Shown piece by piece: positions 5,888-12,838 of a DNA stretch of 30,455 bases. The stretch is from JBAZGH01 sp041652935 (GTDB taxonomy: Bacteria > Patescibacteriota > Patescibacteriia > Patescibacteriales > XYC2-FULL-47-12). Where the stretch lies: contig JBAZGH010000006.1 in assembly GCA_041652935.1 (NCBI GenBank), positions 1 to 30,455 of the forward strand. Direction: 5' to 3'. The first letter of the stretch is position 1. Every line of letters starts with the position of its first letter. Below the pieces are notes generated by a model. That model was not told where the DNA came from. It did no database searches and worked only from the letters and a program-made list of their open reading frames with translations. The position numbers were made by a program, and so were the translations under genes.

Positions 5888-6703
5888 ATGAAAAAAACTA
5901 TTATTGAAATTATTATTACTTTAGCGGTTATCGGAGCTGTCATCGCCGGATATTGCTATTGGCCAAAAGGAGAGGGCGGAACCGACTTAGGGGGAGTCGC
6001 GCTTAACGGCTTTGAGGATAATCAAGAATTTACCACAGAGGAGACGCCCAATAAAGAAGCAGAACAGGACAATAAAGAAATAGCGGATAAATCTGATTTA
6101 ATTCAGGTTTACTCTCCACAGGCAGGACAGATTATTTCTTCGCCGCTGATGATTTACGGCCAGGCAAGAGGGAACTGGTATTTTGAGGGGGACTTTCCGG
6201 TTGTTTTAACCGACTGGGACGGAAAAATAATAGGGCAGGGGCACGCGACCGCCCAGGGGGAATGGATGACGGAAGAGTTTGTGCCTTTTTCCGCCGAACT
6301 TGAATTTATAGCGCCGACGCTGCGCGATAATGGAACTTTAATTTTAAGAAAAGACAATCCGTCCGGGTTGCCGGAGAATGACGACGCGCTGGAGATTCCG
6401 GTTTTATTTAAAACAGAAAAGGTCATTTCCCTGGAGGAGAATTTGAGAAAGATGCTCGCGGCTGAGCATAATTGGGATATTAATTTAATGGAGGTAAATA
6501 TCAGCCAGATGTCCGACAACCATGCCCGCGGCGGAGTTATGTTTTTTGCCAAAGAAAACGGCGAGCCGGGAGAGGGCGGTTATCTTTACGCCAGCGATAT
6601 TAATGGGGAGTGGGAAATTGTCGCGCAGGGGAATGGGCAGATATCATGCGAGTTACTTGATGAATATAATTTTCCCGAGGACATGAAAGACCAGTGCAGT
6701 TAA
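5888..6703 (+). CDS. Membrane-anchored Gmad2-domain surface protein
   Basis: A 271-residue protein. Residues 5-24 form an uncleaved signal anchor or signal peptide (IIEIIITLAVIGAVIAGYCY), followed by an acidic low-complexity linker (30-70). Residues ~72-140 (IQVYSPQAGQIISSPLMIYGQARGNWYFEG, then VVLTDWDGKIIGQGHATAQGEWM) match the Gmad2 immunoglobulin-like domain of bacterial surface proteins. The C-terminal ~90 residues (LEENLRKMLAAEHNWDINLMEVNIS ... GGVMFFAKENGEPGEGGYLYA) form a second domain, probably also extracytoplasmic. No enzymatic motif is present. Its own -10-like box (TAAAAT near 5847) precedes a short leader. Confidence 0.78.
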   Translation: MKKTIIEIIITLAVIGAVIAGYCYWPKGEGGTDLGGVALNGFEDNQEFTTEETPNKEAEQDNKEIADKSDLIQVYSPQAGQIISSPLMIYGQARGNWYFEGDFPVVLTDWDGKIIGQGHATAQGEWMTEEFVPFSAELEFIAPTLRDNGTLILRKDNPSGLPENDDALEIPVLFKTEKVISLEENLRKMLAAEHNWDINLMEVNISQMSDNHARGGVMFFAKENGEPGEGGYLYASDINGEWEIVAQGNGQISCELLDEYNFPEDMKDQCS

Positions 6704-6714
6704 ATAAGGCATAA

Positions 6715-6743
6715 TTGACAAAAATTAACTTCTTGTGTATTAT
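6715..6743 (+). promoter_or_regulatory. Promoter of the lipoprotein gene
   Basis: TTGACA (6715-6720), 17-bp spacer, TATTAT (6738-6743). A ~20-nt leader with AAGGAG (6755-6760) follows, 8 nt before the ATG at 6769. Confidence 0.8.
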
Positions 6744-6768
6744 AAAAAATAAAAAAGGAGCAATTGCG

Positions 6769-7035
6769 ATGAAAGTAAAGCCATTTTTGTTCATTTTTAC
6801 AATCGCCGTTTTTTTTCTAATCTTCATAAGTGCTTGCGCCACGTCCGGCCATTTTTCAAAAGATGGCGCCGCAGATGGCGCTGTTTACGAGCCGCGGAGG
6901 TTGACGGGGATGCAATATATCACTACCTTTGACGGGGTAGAGGTGTATTCCCTGGATGGCAGGCGCATTTGGCGCTTCAGGCCCGGAGAACCGGCGCCGC
7001 TGAAGGAAAAACCATACGGTATTCTTGAGAGGTAA
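6769..7035 (+). CDS. Small predicted lipoprotein
   Basis: 88 residues. A basic N terminus and hydrophobic core end in the lipobox ISAC, with Cys23 as the probable lipidated residue. The mature part is ~65 residues with a C-terminal segment (VEVYSLDGRRIWRFRPGEP) that looks like a short beta-strand repeat; no family recognised. The start at 6769 is fixed by a good Shine-Dalgarno site (AAGGAG, 8-nt spacing); the frame extends upstream to 6715 but that codon lies in the -35 box. It has its own promoter and terminator, unlike most genes in the window, which lack a Shine-Dalgarno site. Confidence 0.78.
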   Translation: MKVKPFLFIFTIAVFFLIFISACATSGHFSKDGAADGAVYEPRRLTGMQYITTFDGVEVYSLDGRRIWRFRPGEPAPLKEKPYGILER

Positions 7036-7067
7036 ACCGCTTATTTTGGGCGGTTTTTTATTTTTTA
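7034..7067 (+). terminator. Terminator of the lipoprotein gene
   Basis: AAACCGC (7034-7040) pairs with GCGGTTT (7050-7056), followed by a T-rich run. It starts within the stop codon region. Confidence 0.85.
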
Positions 7068-7097
7068 ACATTTAATAGCTTATTTTTTAAGGAATAA

Positions 7098-7134
7098 AAT
7101 AAAAAGAGCGCCGGCAAATGATGCGGGCGCTTTT
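7098..7134 (-). terminator. Terminator of the 7134-7442 gene
   Basis: AGCGCC (7107-7112) pairs with GGCGCT (7126-7131), extended by A/T pairs. On the minus strand the stem is followed by a T-rich tail. Confidence 0.75.
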
Positions 7135-7442
7135 CAATTCCACGTGATGTTTGCCTCTTCCGGCATAGGATGGACAGTTTCCCAATGCCGTTGCCGATAT
7201 GCTCCCGCGTACATGTGAATCCATTCAAGCTGGAAGGCCCGACCCAAATCCCCAATTATCTCATCCTCGCTTTTTCCAAAGCCATCGGCTATATCAGCGA
7301 ACGACAACCCGGCTTCTGCCAGTATCTGATAGATTTTTTCCATCTCCAGCCAGGCATGGCGCCGGATTTCCTCTGTTTGGGCCGCATTAAACATCGTGGA
7401 AATGTGATAGACTAATACGGAGAAAGAGCGGTTATTACACAT
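7134..7442 (-). CDS. Hypothetical protein of 102 residues
   Basis: Not recognised. Begins MCNNRSFSVLVYHISTMFNAAQTEEIRRHAWLEMEKIYQ. The central part (~20-80) is predicted helical and includes LSFADIADGFGKSEDEIIGDLGRAF, which could form a helix-turn-helix-like pair, but no DNA-binding family is assigned. The C terminus is rich in Trp, His and Tyr. The start at 7442 is supported by a strong AAAGGAGG 7 nt upstream on the minus strand; the internal Met17 is less likely. A TATAAT-like box lies near 7471-7481. The gene is divergent from the one at 7614 and ends in a GC-rich terminator. Confidence 0.6.
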   Translation of the reverse strand: MCNNRSFSVLVYHISTMFNAAQTEEIRRHAWLEMEKIYQILAEAGLSFADIADGFGKSEDEIIGDLGRAFQLEWIHMYAGAYRQRHWETVHPMPEEANITWN

Positions 7443-7548
7443 AGCTCAACCTCCTTTGGTAAGTCGCTGATTATATTATAACCCTTGGATAAAATTATAA
7501 AAGTTGATAAATCGCGGCTCGTAATTTTGTGTTTTAAAAAATAACGGT

Positions 7549-7602
7549 TATAATAGTGTTAATAAAAATTAATAAAAATCGCTCCCGACAAGGAGTGATT
7601 TT
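7549..7602 (+). promoter_or_regulatory. Promoter and leader hairpin of the 7614 gene
   Basis: TATAAT at 7549-7554. The leader then contains a hairpin, AAAATCGCTCC (7575-7585) with GGAGTGATTTT (7592-7602), 11 bp including one G-T pair. AGGAG lies in the right arm, 18 nt before the ATG, so it is both far away and sequestered. It may stabilise or attenuate the transcript. Confidence 0.45.
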
Positions 7603-7613
7603 ACATATTCAAT

Positions 7614-8336
7614 ATGGCAAAAGTTTTACCATCCATTACGACGACCAGTGTTTATGGGAGAGATTGGAGGGAATATTTTAAAGAAGCAGAAAAATTAAAT
7701 TTAAAAGAAGTTGCTTTTTTTCCGACTTGCTTAAAAAGCAAAAGCGCAAGGGAGGAGGCGTATAAATTATTTGAGAATTCACCGATTAAGAACATCCCAT
7801 TTGTCCACTTAAGGAACGATATGGACATTAGCGAAGTTGAGTATTTTATAAACAAATGGCAAACCAAAGCTTTTAATATCCACTCAAAAAAAGAGCATGC
7901 GCAGAAACATGACTTGGGAAAATATAAGAAAATTATTTATGTAGAAAATCATCCGCCCTTTTGTGTTCAGGATAAAGACCATATAAAAAGAGAGATAAAA
8001 TTAATAAAAGAATATGGAGGAATCTGCCTGGATGCGTCCCACCTTGAGAGCGATCGGCTTGAGGGGCGCTCTCATTATGAAGAATTTATTAAGTTATTAA
8101 AAAAATATAAATGCGGTTGCTGGCACGCGAGCGCGATTTATAATCAAAAATCTTATGATTCCGACCAGGACGCAATGCGGTTTGATCATCATATATATAA
8201 AAATTTAAGCGATTTTGATTATTTAAAAAGATATGAAGAGTTTTTACCCGAGTTCATGGCTTTGGAAGTAGAGAATACTTTGGCGGAGCAATTAGAAGCA
8301 AAAAAATATATTGAAAAATTATTCGGCATCAGTTAG
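7614..8336 (+). CDS. Putative xylose-isomerase-like TIM-barrel protein
   Basis: 240 residues, soluble. Alternating strand-helix pattern with strand-end residues typical of sugar isomerase/endonuclease IV-type TIM barrels: EVAFFPTC, IPFVHLRND, AFNIHSKKEH, KIIYVENH, GGICLDASHLE, CGCWHASAIY and FMALEVENTLAEQLEAKKYIEKLF near the end. Glu, Asp and His at the strand ends could bind metal. I cannot assign a substrate. The Met start follows a structured leader. The terminator overlaps the stop codon. Confidence 0.6.
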   Translation: MAKVLPSITTTSVYGRDWREYFKEAEKLNLKEVAFFPTCLKSKSAREEAYKLFENSPIKNIPFVHLRNDMDISEVEYFINKWQTKAFNIHSKKEHAQKHDLGKYKKIIYVENHPPFCVQDKDHIKREIKLIKEYGGICLDASHLESDRLEGRSHYEEFIKLLKKYKCGCWHASAIYNQKSYDSDQDAMRFDHHIYKNLSDFDYLKRYEEFLPEFMALEVENTLAEQLEAKKYIEKLFGIS

Positions 8337-8352
8337 TGCCGAATTTTTTATT
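8322..8352 (+). terminator. Terminator overlapping the stop of the TIM-barrel gene
   Basis: ATTCGGCA pairs with TGCCGAAT around the loop holding the stop codon at 8334-8336, followed by TTTTTTATTTT. Confidence 0.82.
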
Positions 8353-8358
8353 TTATGT

Positions 8359-8462
8359 TATAATATAATAAATGTGAATAACTTAATTTTAAATATATTA
8401 TAAATTAAAGGGGGCCCTTGCCTTGCCGGTTAAAATTTTAGCAGGCAAAAAAGGGAAAATTT
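8359..8462 (+). promoter_or_regulatory. -10 box and long structured leader
   Basis: TATAAT at 8359-8364 precedes a ~90-nt leader. Its GC-richer part (about 8412-8455) can fold into CCCTTGCCT / GCAGGCAA...GGG with an AT-rich apical palindrome TAAAATTTTA. AGGGA lies about 8 nt before the ATG at 8463. Confidence 0.35.
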
Positions 8463-8855
8463 ATGAGCAAGAAAAAATCTCAATTAGCAAACCTCCCATT
8501 ATCATTTTGGGTACTAATGCTGCTAATAGTGTTAAGCATGTCATGTTTTGTTTTTTTGATGGATGAGGCAAACCGCGATGCTTTACACAACGGTAAGAAC
8601 GGAATAGAGGGCGCTAAGATGACTACCGCCACCGCGGCGCTACAGGAACTTTATGACCGCTCCCAGCGGGGAGAAATTTCCGTCGCTTACGCAAAATTAG
8701 TCGGCGCTGATATTATAGAAGGCGCGGAACTTTGCGCTGAGACTATGGAGGGGGAAGCGGTTGTAGCATGCCCGGATAGCGCTCAGCCGAGAATTAATAT
8801 GAATTCAGCAGATTTTGAGCCGTTTAGCTGGGTGATTATGGGAACAGGAAAATAA
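8463..8855 (+). CDS. Single-pass membrane protein, unknown function
   Basis: 130 residues. A basic N terminus (MSKKKSQLANL) precedes one hydrophobic segment (~12-34, PLSFWVLMLLIVLSMSCFVFLM), then a ~95-residue extracytoplasmic part with two Cys (~92 and ~102) that could form a disulfide. The N-terminal arrangement could also be a class III-type pilin leader, but no clear cleavage motif is visible. No family recognised. It stands alone between two terminators. Confidence 0.55.
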   Translation: MSKKKSQLANLPLSFWVLMLLIVLSMSCFVFLMDEANRDALHNGKNGIEGAKMTTATAALQELYDRSQRGEISVAYAKLVGADIIEGAELCAETMEGEAVVACPDSAQPRINMNSADFEPFSWVIMGTGK

Positions 8856-8879
8856 TAGCAATGCAATTTTAAGATAGCA

Positions 8880-8907
8880 AAACACGGAGGTCTTTTCCGT
8901 GTTTTTG
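8880..8907 (+). terminator. Rho-independent terminator
   Basis: AAACACGGA (8880-8888) pairs perfectly with TCCGTGTTT (8896-8904), followed by TT. Confidence 0.85.
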
Positions 8908-8994
8908 TTAATATAGAATTAATTTTATACGTTTTAAAACGGTTTGCATTAAAGGTTTGGCGGATTTATAAGTCCGCATTAATAAAATTGAAAT

Positions 8995-9696
8995 ATGAAT
9001 AAAGTTAAAAAAGAATTAAAGAAATACGTTGATTTGGAAAAGGCGAAGATACTGCAAAGATTTTTTAAAACCGGAAAAGGCGAATACGGAGCAGGAGATG
9101 TTTTTATTGGCGTAACCGTGCCCAATATAAGAAAAGTTGCAAAAAAATTTCAAACGATGCAATTGAAAGAAGTTGAATTATTATTGCATTCAAAAATACA
9201 CGAAGAAAGATTGTGCGCGGCATTAATTTTAGTTGAAAAATTCGAGCAGGGAAGCGAAGCTGAAAAACAAAAAATTTATAAGCTATATTTAAAAAATGCC
9301 AAACATATTAATAATTGGGACTTAGTCGATTTATCGGCGCCAAAAATAACGGGAGCTTATTTATTAGAAAAGAACAGGGATGTTTTATATAAGTTGGCGC
9401 ACTCTAAAAATCTTTGGAAAAAGCGGATTGCGATTTTATCAACTTACGCTTTTATCAGGGAAAATCAATTCAAGGATACGCTTGAAATTTCTAAAATTTT
9501 ATTAAACGACAAACATGATTTAATGCATAAGGCGGTTGGCTGGATGTTGCGCGAGGTTGGCAACCGGGACAGGGAAGTCGAGGAAAAATTTTTGAAAAAG
9601 TATTATAAGAAAATGCCGCGGACAATGCTGCGTTATACGATTGAAAAATTTCCAGAAGAGTTGAGACAGGAGTATTTAAAAAGTTCTAAGTTCTAA
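8995..9696 (+). CDS. AlkD-like DNA alkylation repair protein
   Basis: 233 residues made of helical HEAT-like repeats, the usual AlkC/AlkD length. Family hallmarks: GVTVPNIRKVAKKF (39-52), LLLHSKIHEERLCAALILVEKF, NNWDLVDLSAPKITGAYL (107-124, with the Trp/Asp pair seen in AlkD active sites), LWKKRIAILSTYAFI and HDLMHKAVGWMLREVGNRD. AlkD enzymes are DNA glycosylases that remove N3/N7-alkylpurines without flipping the base. A 6-bp hairpin (GCGGAT / GTCCGC) lies in the leader. The last residues (SSKF) and the stop codon are encoded by a heptamer block, so the original C terminus may have been replaced. Confidence 0.88.
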   Translation: MNKVKKELKKYVDLEKAKILQRFFKTGKGEYGAGDVFIGVTVPNIRKVAKKFQTMQLKEVELLLHSKIHEERLCAALILVEKFEQGSEAEKQKIYKLYLKNAKHINNWDLVDLSAPKITGAYLLEKNRDVLYKLAHSKNLWKKRIAILSTYAFIRENQFKDTLEISKILLNDKHDLMHKAVGWMLREVGNRDREVEEKFLKKYYKKMPRTMLRYTIEKFPEELRQEYLKSSKF

Positions 9697-9750
9697 GCTA
9701 TAAGTTTTAAATATTACACTAGAACTTTAGGGCTTAGAACTGTTATAGCT
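9681..9750. repeat. Heptamer block (AAGNNNT) with inverted partner
   Basis: Four units starting AAG at 9681, 9688, 9695 and 9702, with a decayed fifth at 9709. Downstream (about 9720-9750) an inverted counterpart contains TTAGAAC and TTATAGCT, so the whole can fold back. The block encodes the end and stop of the AlkD-like gene. Confidence 0.7.
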
Positions 9751-9758
9751 GATAATAT

Positions 9759-10205
9759 ATGTTCAAATACAAAATTATTTTTTTTATATTATTATTTTTT
9801 TCATTGCCGGCGATTGCGCGCGCCCAGCATTTCGGCGCGGAATATTTTGACGATCCGGTAAATTTTTATTTCCAAATTGGGGATGTTGACGATGACGGAG
9901 ATCCAGAATGGCTTAAAAGCGGCGGGGGAGAGGTAAGGGGCGAGCTTGTTTTAGGGGATAAGGACCCGCGGATGATTATTGCTGATATTATCAATATAAT
10001 CTTAGGTTTTCTAGGAATTATTAGCTTAATTATAATTATCAGCGCCGGATTCAAGTGGATGCTTTCAAGCGGGAACGAAGACCAAGCGAACGCCGCCAAG
10101 AAGATGCTTTGGTCGGGCGTAATCGGCTTAATTTTAGTTTTATCCAGTTATGGGATCGCCAGGTTTTTGATAAACGCGATTGCGCAAACCGTAAACAGTA
10201 ACTAG
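9759..10205 (+). CDS. VirB2/TrbC-like type IV secretion pilin
   Basis: 148 residues. A signal peptide (1-22, cleavage after ARA) is followed by an acidic loop (FDDPVNFYFQIGDVDDDGDPEW) and two hydrophobic helices (~75-98 and ~112-135) separated by the positively charged loop SSGNEDQANAAKKM. This is the layout of VirB2/TrbC pilins and the T4SS-pilin proteins common in Patescibacteria. It would be inserted in the inner membrane and assembled into a pilus or channel. No other secretion genes are nearby. The final residues VNSN and stop lie in a heptamer repeat. Confidence 0.78.
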   Translation: MFKYKIIFFILLFFSLPAIARAQHFGAEYFDDPVNFYFQIGDVDDDGDPEWLKSGGGEVRGELVLGDKDPRMIIADIINIILGFLGIISLIIIISAGFKWMLSSGNEDQANAAKKMLWSGVIGLILVLSSYGIARFLINAIAQTVNSN

Positions 10206-10240
10206 TAATCAGTAACTAGAGAACAAGTTACTGGTTACTA
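10196..10240. repeat. Heptamer array (NAGTAAN) with inverted half
   Basis: Units starting at 10196, 10203 and 10210 are CAGTAAC-like. A degenerate unit follows, then the inverted sequence AGTTACTGGTTACTA to 10240. The pilin stop codon TAG (10203-10205) is in the second unit. The array can form a hairpin. Confidence 0.7.
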
Positions 10241-10248
10241 TCGTAAGT

Positions 10249-10279
10249 TTGACTTTTTTACGTAAAATTGTAGTATAAA
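10249..10279 (+). promoter_or_regulatory. Probable promoter of the 10320 gene
   Basis: TTGACT (10249-10254) and TATAAA (10274-10279) with a 19-bp spacer. The leader contains AAAGGAG (10305-10311), 8 nt before the GTG start. Confidence 0.5.
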
Positions 10280-10319
10280 TAATATTAAACACAAAAGCCA
10301 AAGAAAAGGAGACAAAGAG

Positions 10320-10514
10320 GTGAAAAAAAAGACGCATCTAAATCAGCGCTTGGCCACTATCAGAAAAAGAATGAGGAAGGGCAAAGCTGCTGAGTGGGAA
10401 ATCGAATTCCGCCGAGCGTTCATAAGTGTTCGCGGCAGCAAAAGATCAACGGCGGAAATTCTGGGTGAGATTCGCAAAGCGAGAGGCGGTTCTACTCTCC
10501 GCTATATTCGTTGA
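10320..10514 (+). CDS. Small basic protein, unknown function
   Basis: 64 residues from a GTG start, chosen because AAAGGAG lies 8 nt upstream. Very basic (MKKKTHLNQRLATIRKRMRKGKAAEWEIEFRR... RSTAEILGEIRKARGGSTLRYIR), predicted helical, without cysteines or membrane segment. The charge suggests nucleic-acid binding, but no family is recognised. It has its own promoter and a terminator, like the other genes here with a strong Shine-Dalgarno site. Confidence 0.6.
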   Translation: MKKKTHLNQRLATIRKRMRKGKAAEWEIEFRRAFISVRGSKRSTAEILGEIRKARGGSTLRYIR

Positions 10515-10533
10515 TTTCGCACGCGTTACTCAT

Positions 10534-10566
10534 GGCCCATAGTTTTTTTAATTATGGGTCTTTTTA
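10534..10566 (+). terminator. Terminator upstream of truB
   Basis: GGCCCATA (10534-10541) pairs with TATGGGTC (10553-10560, one G-T pair), followed by a run of T. Confidence 0.75.
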
Positions 10567-10579
10567 TATAAATTATATT

Positions 10580-11236
10580 ATGAATAATTTATTTGCAGTC
10601 TACAAACCAAAAGGGCCGAGCAGTAATCAAATGCTTAATAAAATACGCAAACTTTCAGGAACGCGTAAAGTCGGACATGCTGGAACATTAGATCCGTTAG
10701 CTAGCGGTGTTTTAGTAGTGGGAATTGGACGAGAAGCAACAAAAAAATTAAGATATATCATGGAAGAAGAAAAAGAATATATTGGAACAGTTAAGTTGGG
10801 AGAGACGAGTGAGACGGATGATGAGGAAGGCATTAAGTCGAAAGTCGAAAGTCATAAAGTCGAAAGTCATAAAATTAAAAAAGTCATTGAAAAATTTCAA
10901 GGGAAGATTATGCAGGTGCCGCCGGTTTACAGCGCTGTAAAGGTAAAGGGCAAAGAGGCATATAAAAGAGCAAGAAAGGGAGAGAATGTGGAAATGGCGC
11001 CGCGGGAGGTCGAAATAAAAGAAATAGAAATTTTAGAATATAAATGGCCTTATTTAAAAATTAAGGTTGTTTGCGGTTCCGGAACTTATATCCGCTCTTT
11101 GGCAAGGGATATTGGCGAAAGGTTGGGTGTTGGCGGATATTTGGCAGATTTAGAGAGGATTAGGGTGGGGGATTTCAATAAAAAAGACGCTGTTTGCGAG
11201 GATGGCTTGGCGGAATTTTTGGAGATGACAAAATGA
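10580..11236 (+). CDS. truB: tRNA pseudouridine-55 synthase TruB
   Basis: 218 residues from ATG 10580, giving the expected N terminus (MNNLFAVYKPKGPSSNQML); the longer open frame upstream crosses the terminator. Catalytic Asp38 is in GHAGTLDPLASGVL. Other family motifs: EYIGTVKLGETSETDD, QVPPVYSAVKVKGKEAYKRARKGE and CGSGTYIRSLARDIGERLGVGGYLADLERIRVG. TruB converts U55 of the T-loop in tRNA. There is no C-terminal PUA domain of appreciable size. Residues ~86-100 (KSKVESHKVESHK) are encoded by a 7/8-bp tandem repeat at a loop between conserved blocks. The AT-rich leader is short. Confidence 0.95.
   Translation: MNNLFAVYKPKGPSSNQMLNKIRKLSGTRKVGHAGTLDPLASGVLVVGIGREATKKLRYIMEEEKEYIGTVKLGETSETDDEEGIKSKVESHKVESHKIKKVIEKFQGKIMQVPPVYSAVKVKGKEAYKRARKGENVEMAPREVEIKEIEILEYKWPYLKIKVVCGSGTYIRSLARDIGERLGVGGYLADLERIRVGDFNKKDAVCEDGLAEFLEMTK
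10835..10872. repeat. Heptamer-type repeat inside truB
   Basis: AAAGTCG/AAAGTCA units with GTC recurring at 10837, 10844, 10851, 10859 and 10866 (spacing 7, 7, 8, 7). Translated in frame as a repeated KVESH. Confidence 0.75.
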
Positions 11237-11253
11237 GAGAAATATAGTAGAAT
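11225..11253 (+). promoter_or_regulatory. Candidate leaderless promoter at the end of truB
   Basis: ATGACA (11225-11230), 17-bp spacer, TAGAAT (11248-11253). The ATG at 11260 follows after 6 nt. Confidence 0.4.
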
Positions 11254-11259
11254 AAAAAT

Positions 11260-11679
11260 ATGAAAATTAAATTATTTTCCTGGTCCGATTTTCTAAGTTT
11301 GAGTTTTAATCAGGATGGTTTTTGGAAATTAATAAAAGAATTATGGCGCGACGCTAAGTTGCGGTGGTTTTTATTATCAGCGCTTTTTTTTAATTTAATA
11401 ATTTGGGCAGCTTCGCTATTTATAAACTTAAAATCACGGGATGAGGTTATCGCTCTGCACCACAATATATATTTCGGCATAACTTTAATCGGCGATCCGA
11501 AAAATGTTTATTTTATTCCGTTTATGGGCTTAATGGCGATAATATTCAATTTAATACTGGCAAATATTATAAAAAAAGAAGAGAATGCATTTATGCTGGT
11601 ATTTTCAGTCTGTTCCCTTATAGTGAATATATTTTTATTCTTAGGGATTACTTCGATTGTTTTAATTAATTTCAGATAA
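11260..11679 (+). CDS. Three-helix membrane protein, unknown function
   Basis: 139 residues. The N-terminal amphipathic region (MKIKLFSWSDFLSLSFNQDGFWKLIKELWRD) is followed by three hydrophobic segments (~34-56, ~80-103, ~113-137). A conserved-looking loop reads LHHNIYFGITLIGDPKNVYFIP. No family assigned. It starts 23 nt after truB and sits just before the mraY-ftsW-murG-murC run, so a role in envelope biogenesis is possible but only by position. Confidence 0.6.
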   Translation: MKIKLFSWSDFLSLSFNQDGFWKLIKELWRDAKLRWFLLSALFFNLIIWAASLFINLKSRDEVIALHHNIYFGITLIGDPKNVYFIPFMGLMAIIFNLILANIIKKEENAFMLVFSVCSLIVNIFLFLGITSIVLINFR

Positions 11680-11688
11680 CTCTTGCGG

Positions 11689-11749
11689 ATTACGAATAAA
11701 GTACGAATATACGAATACAGTATTTGTATATTTGTAAACGATTTGTAAT
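11689..11749. repeat. AT-rich palindrome, TACRAAT family, copy 1
   Basis: Left arm 11689-11718 and right arm 11720-11749 are about 30 bp each and nearly self-complementary, built from TACGAAT/TACAAAT words. Related copies lie at 22879-22952 and 29331-29400. Confidence 0.75.
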
Positions 11750-11776
11750 TTATAAGAAACAATAAAGAATAGTAGT

Positions 11777-12823
11777 ATGGATAACTTCAATATCATTAGA
11801 ATTTTATTTTTAGCCACCATGGCAACTATAGTAGCTATTTCCTGGACTCCTTTATTAACCCATTTTTTATACAAACATAAACTGGGAAAGAGCATCAGGA
11901 ACACCGGGTCAACTCCGGTATTTAGTAGAATGCATGCTGATAAAAAGGGGACGCCGACTATGGGCGGGCTTATAATCTGGGTAACCGCGTTAGTTTTAGC
12001 ATTACTGTTTTTTTATTTGGCAAAATGGACAAATATAGAATTTTTTGAACAAATGAATTTTTTAACCCGCAGCCAGACGCTTTTGCCTCTGGGATGTTTG
12101 GTGGCGGCGGCAATTGTCGGTTTGTTTGATGATATTTTGGATGTGCGCAGCAACGGCAAGGGCGGGCTAAGAATGAAGCACCGGATTTATATTTATACCC
12201 TGATTGCTCTGGTTGGGGCGCTGTGGTTTTATTTTAAACTAGACTGGGATTTGCTACACGTGCCATTTATGGGAAATTACCAGATTGGCTGGTGGTATAT
12301 ACCGATTTTTATCTTCATAATCGTGGCGACCGCTTTTTCCGTAAACGAAATCGACGGGCTGGACGGTTTGTCCGGCGGAACGCTCTTGGCGGCCTTTGCT
12401 TCCTACGGCGTGATTGCTTTTATGCAGGGCAGATACGACCTGGCGGCTTTTTGCGGAGTTATTATCGGCGGCTTAATTGCTTTTCTTTGGTTTAATATTA
12501 AACCGGCTCGTTTTTATATGGGGGATACCGGCGCTATGTCGCTCGGGGTAACGCTTGGCATAATCGCCATGCTCACTAATCAGGCGTTGTTGCTGCCGAT
12601 TATTGGATTATTATTTGTGGTTGAATCATTATCAGTAATTTTGCAATGGATATCAAAAAAATTACGTGGTGGAAAAAAAATATTTTTATCTTCTCCAATA
12701 CACCATCATTTTGAAGCTGCCGGCTGGCCGGAGTATAAAATCGTTATGCGTTTCTGGCTTATCAGCTGCATAACGGCCGCTATTGGAATCACTATATTTT
12801 TATTAGATAGCTACAAGTTCTAG
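11777..12823 (+). CDS. mraY: Phospho-N-acetylmuramoyl-pentapeptide-transferase MraY
   Basis: 348 residues, about ten membrane helices. Transfers phospho-MurNAc-pentapeptide to undecaprenyl phosphate to form lipid I. Signature motifs: KKGTPTMGGLI (57-67), the Asp pair GLFDDILD (116-123), NEIDGLDGLSGG, ARFYMGDTGAMSLG and the cytoplasmic SSPIHHHFEAAGWPEYKIVMRFW. All expected catalytic Asp residues are present. The C terminus (DSYKF and stop) is encoded by short heptamer-like DNA. ftsW begins 15 nt downstream, which suggests cotranscription. Confidence 0.97.
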   Translation: MDNFNIIRILFLATMATIVAISWTPLLTHFLYKHKLGKSIRNTGSTPVFSRMHADKKGTPTMGGLIIWVTALVLALLFFYLAKWTNIEFFEQMNFLTRSQTLLPLGCLVAAAIVGLFDDILDVRSNGKGGLRMKHRIYIYTLIALVGALWFYFKLDWDLLHVPFMGNYQIGWWYIPIFIFIIVATAFSVNEIDGLDGLSGGTLLAAFASYGVIAFMQGRYDLAAFCGVIIGGLIAFLWFNIKPARFYMGDTGAMSLGVTLGIIAMLTNQALLLPIIGLLFVVESLSVILQWISKKLRGGKKIFLSSPIHHHFEAAGWPEYKIVMRFWLISCITAAIGITIFLLDSYKF

Positions 12824-12838
12824 AGTTCTAAATTGCCC

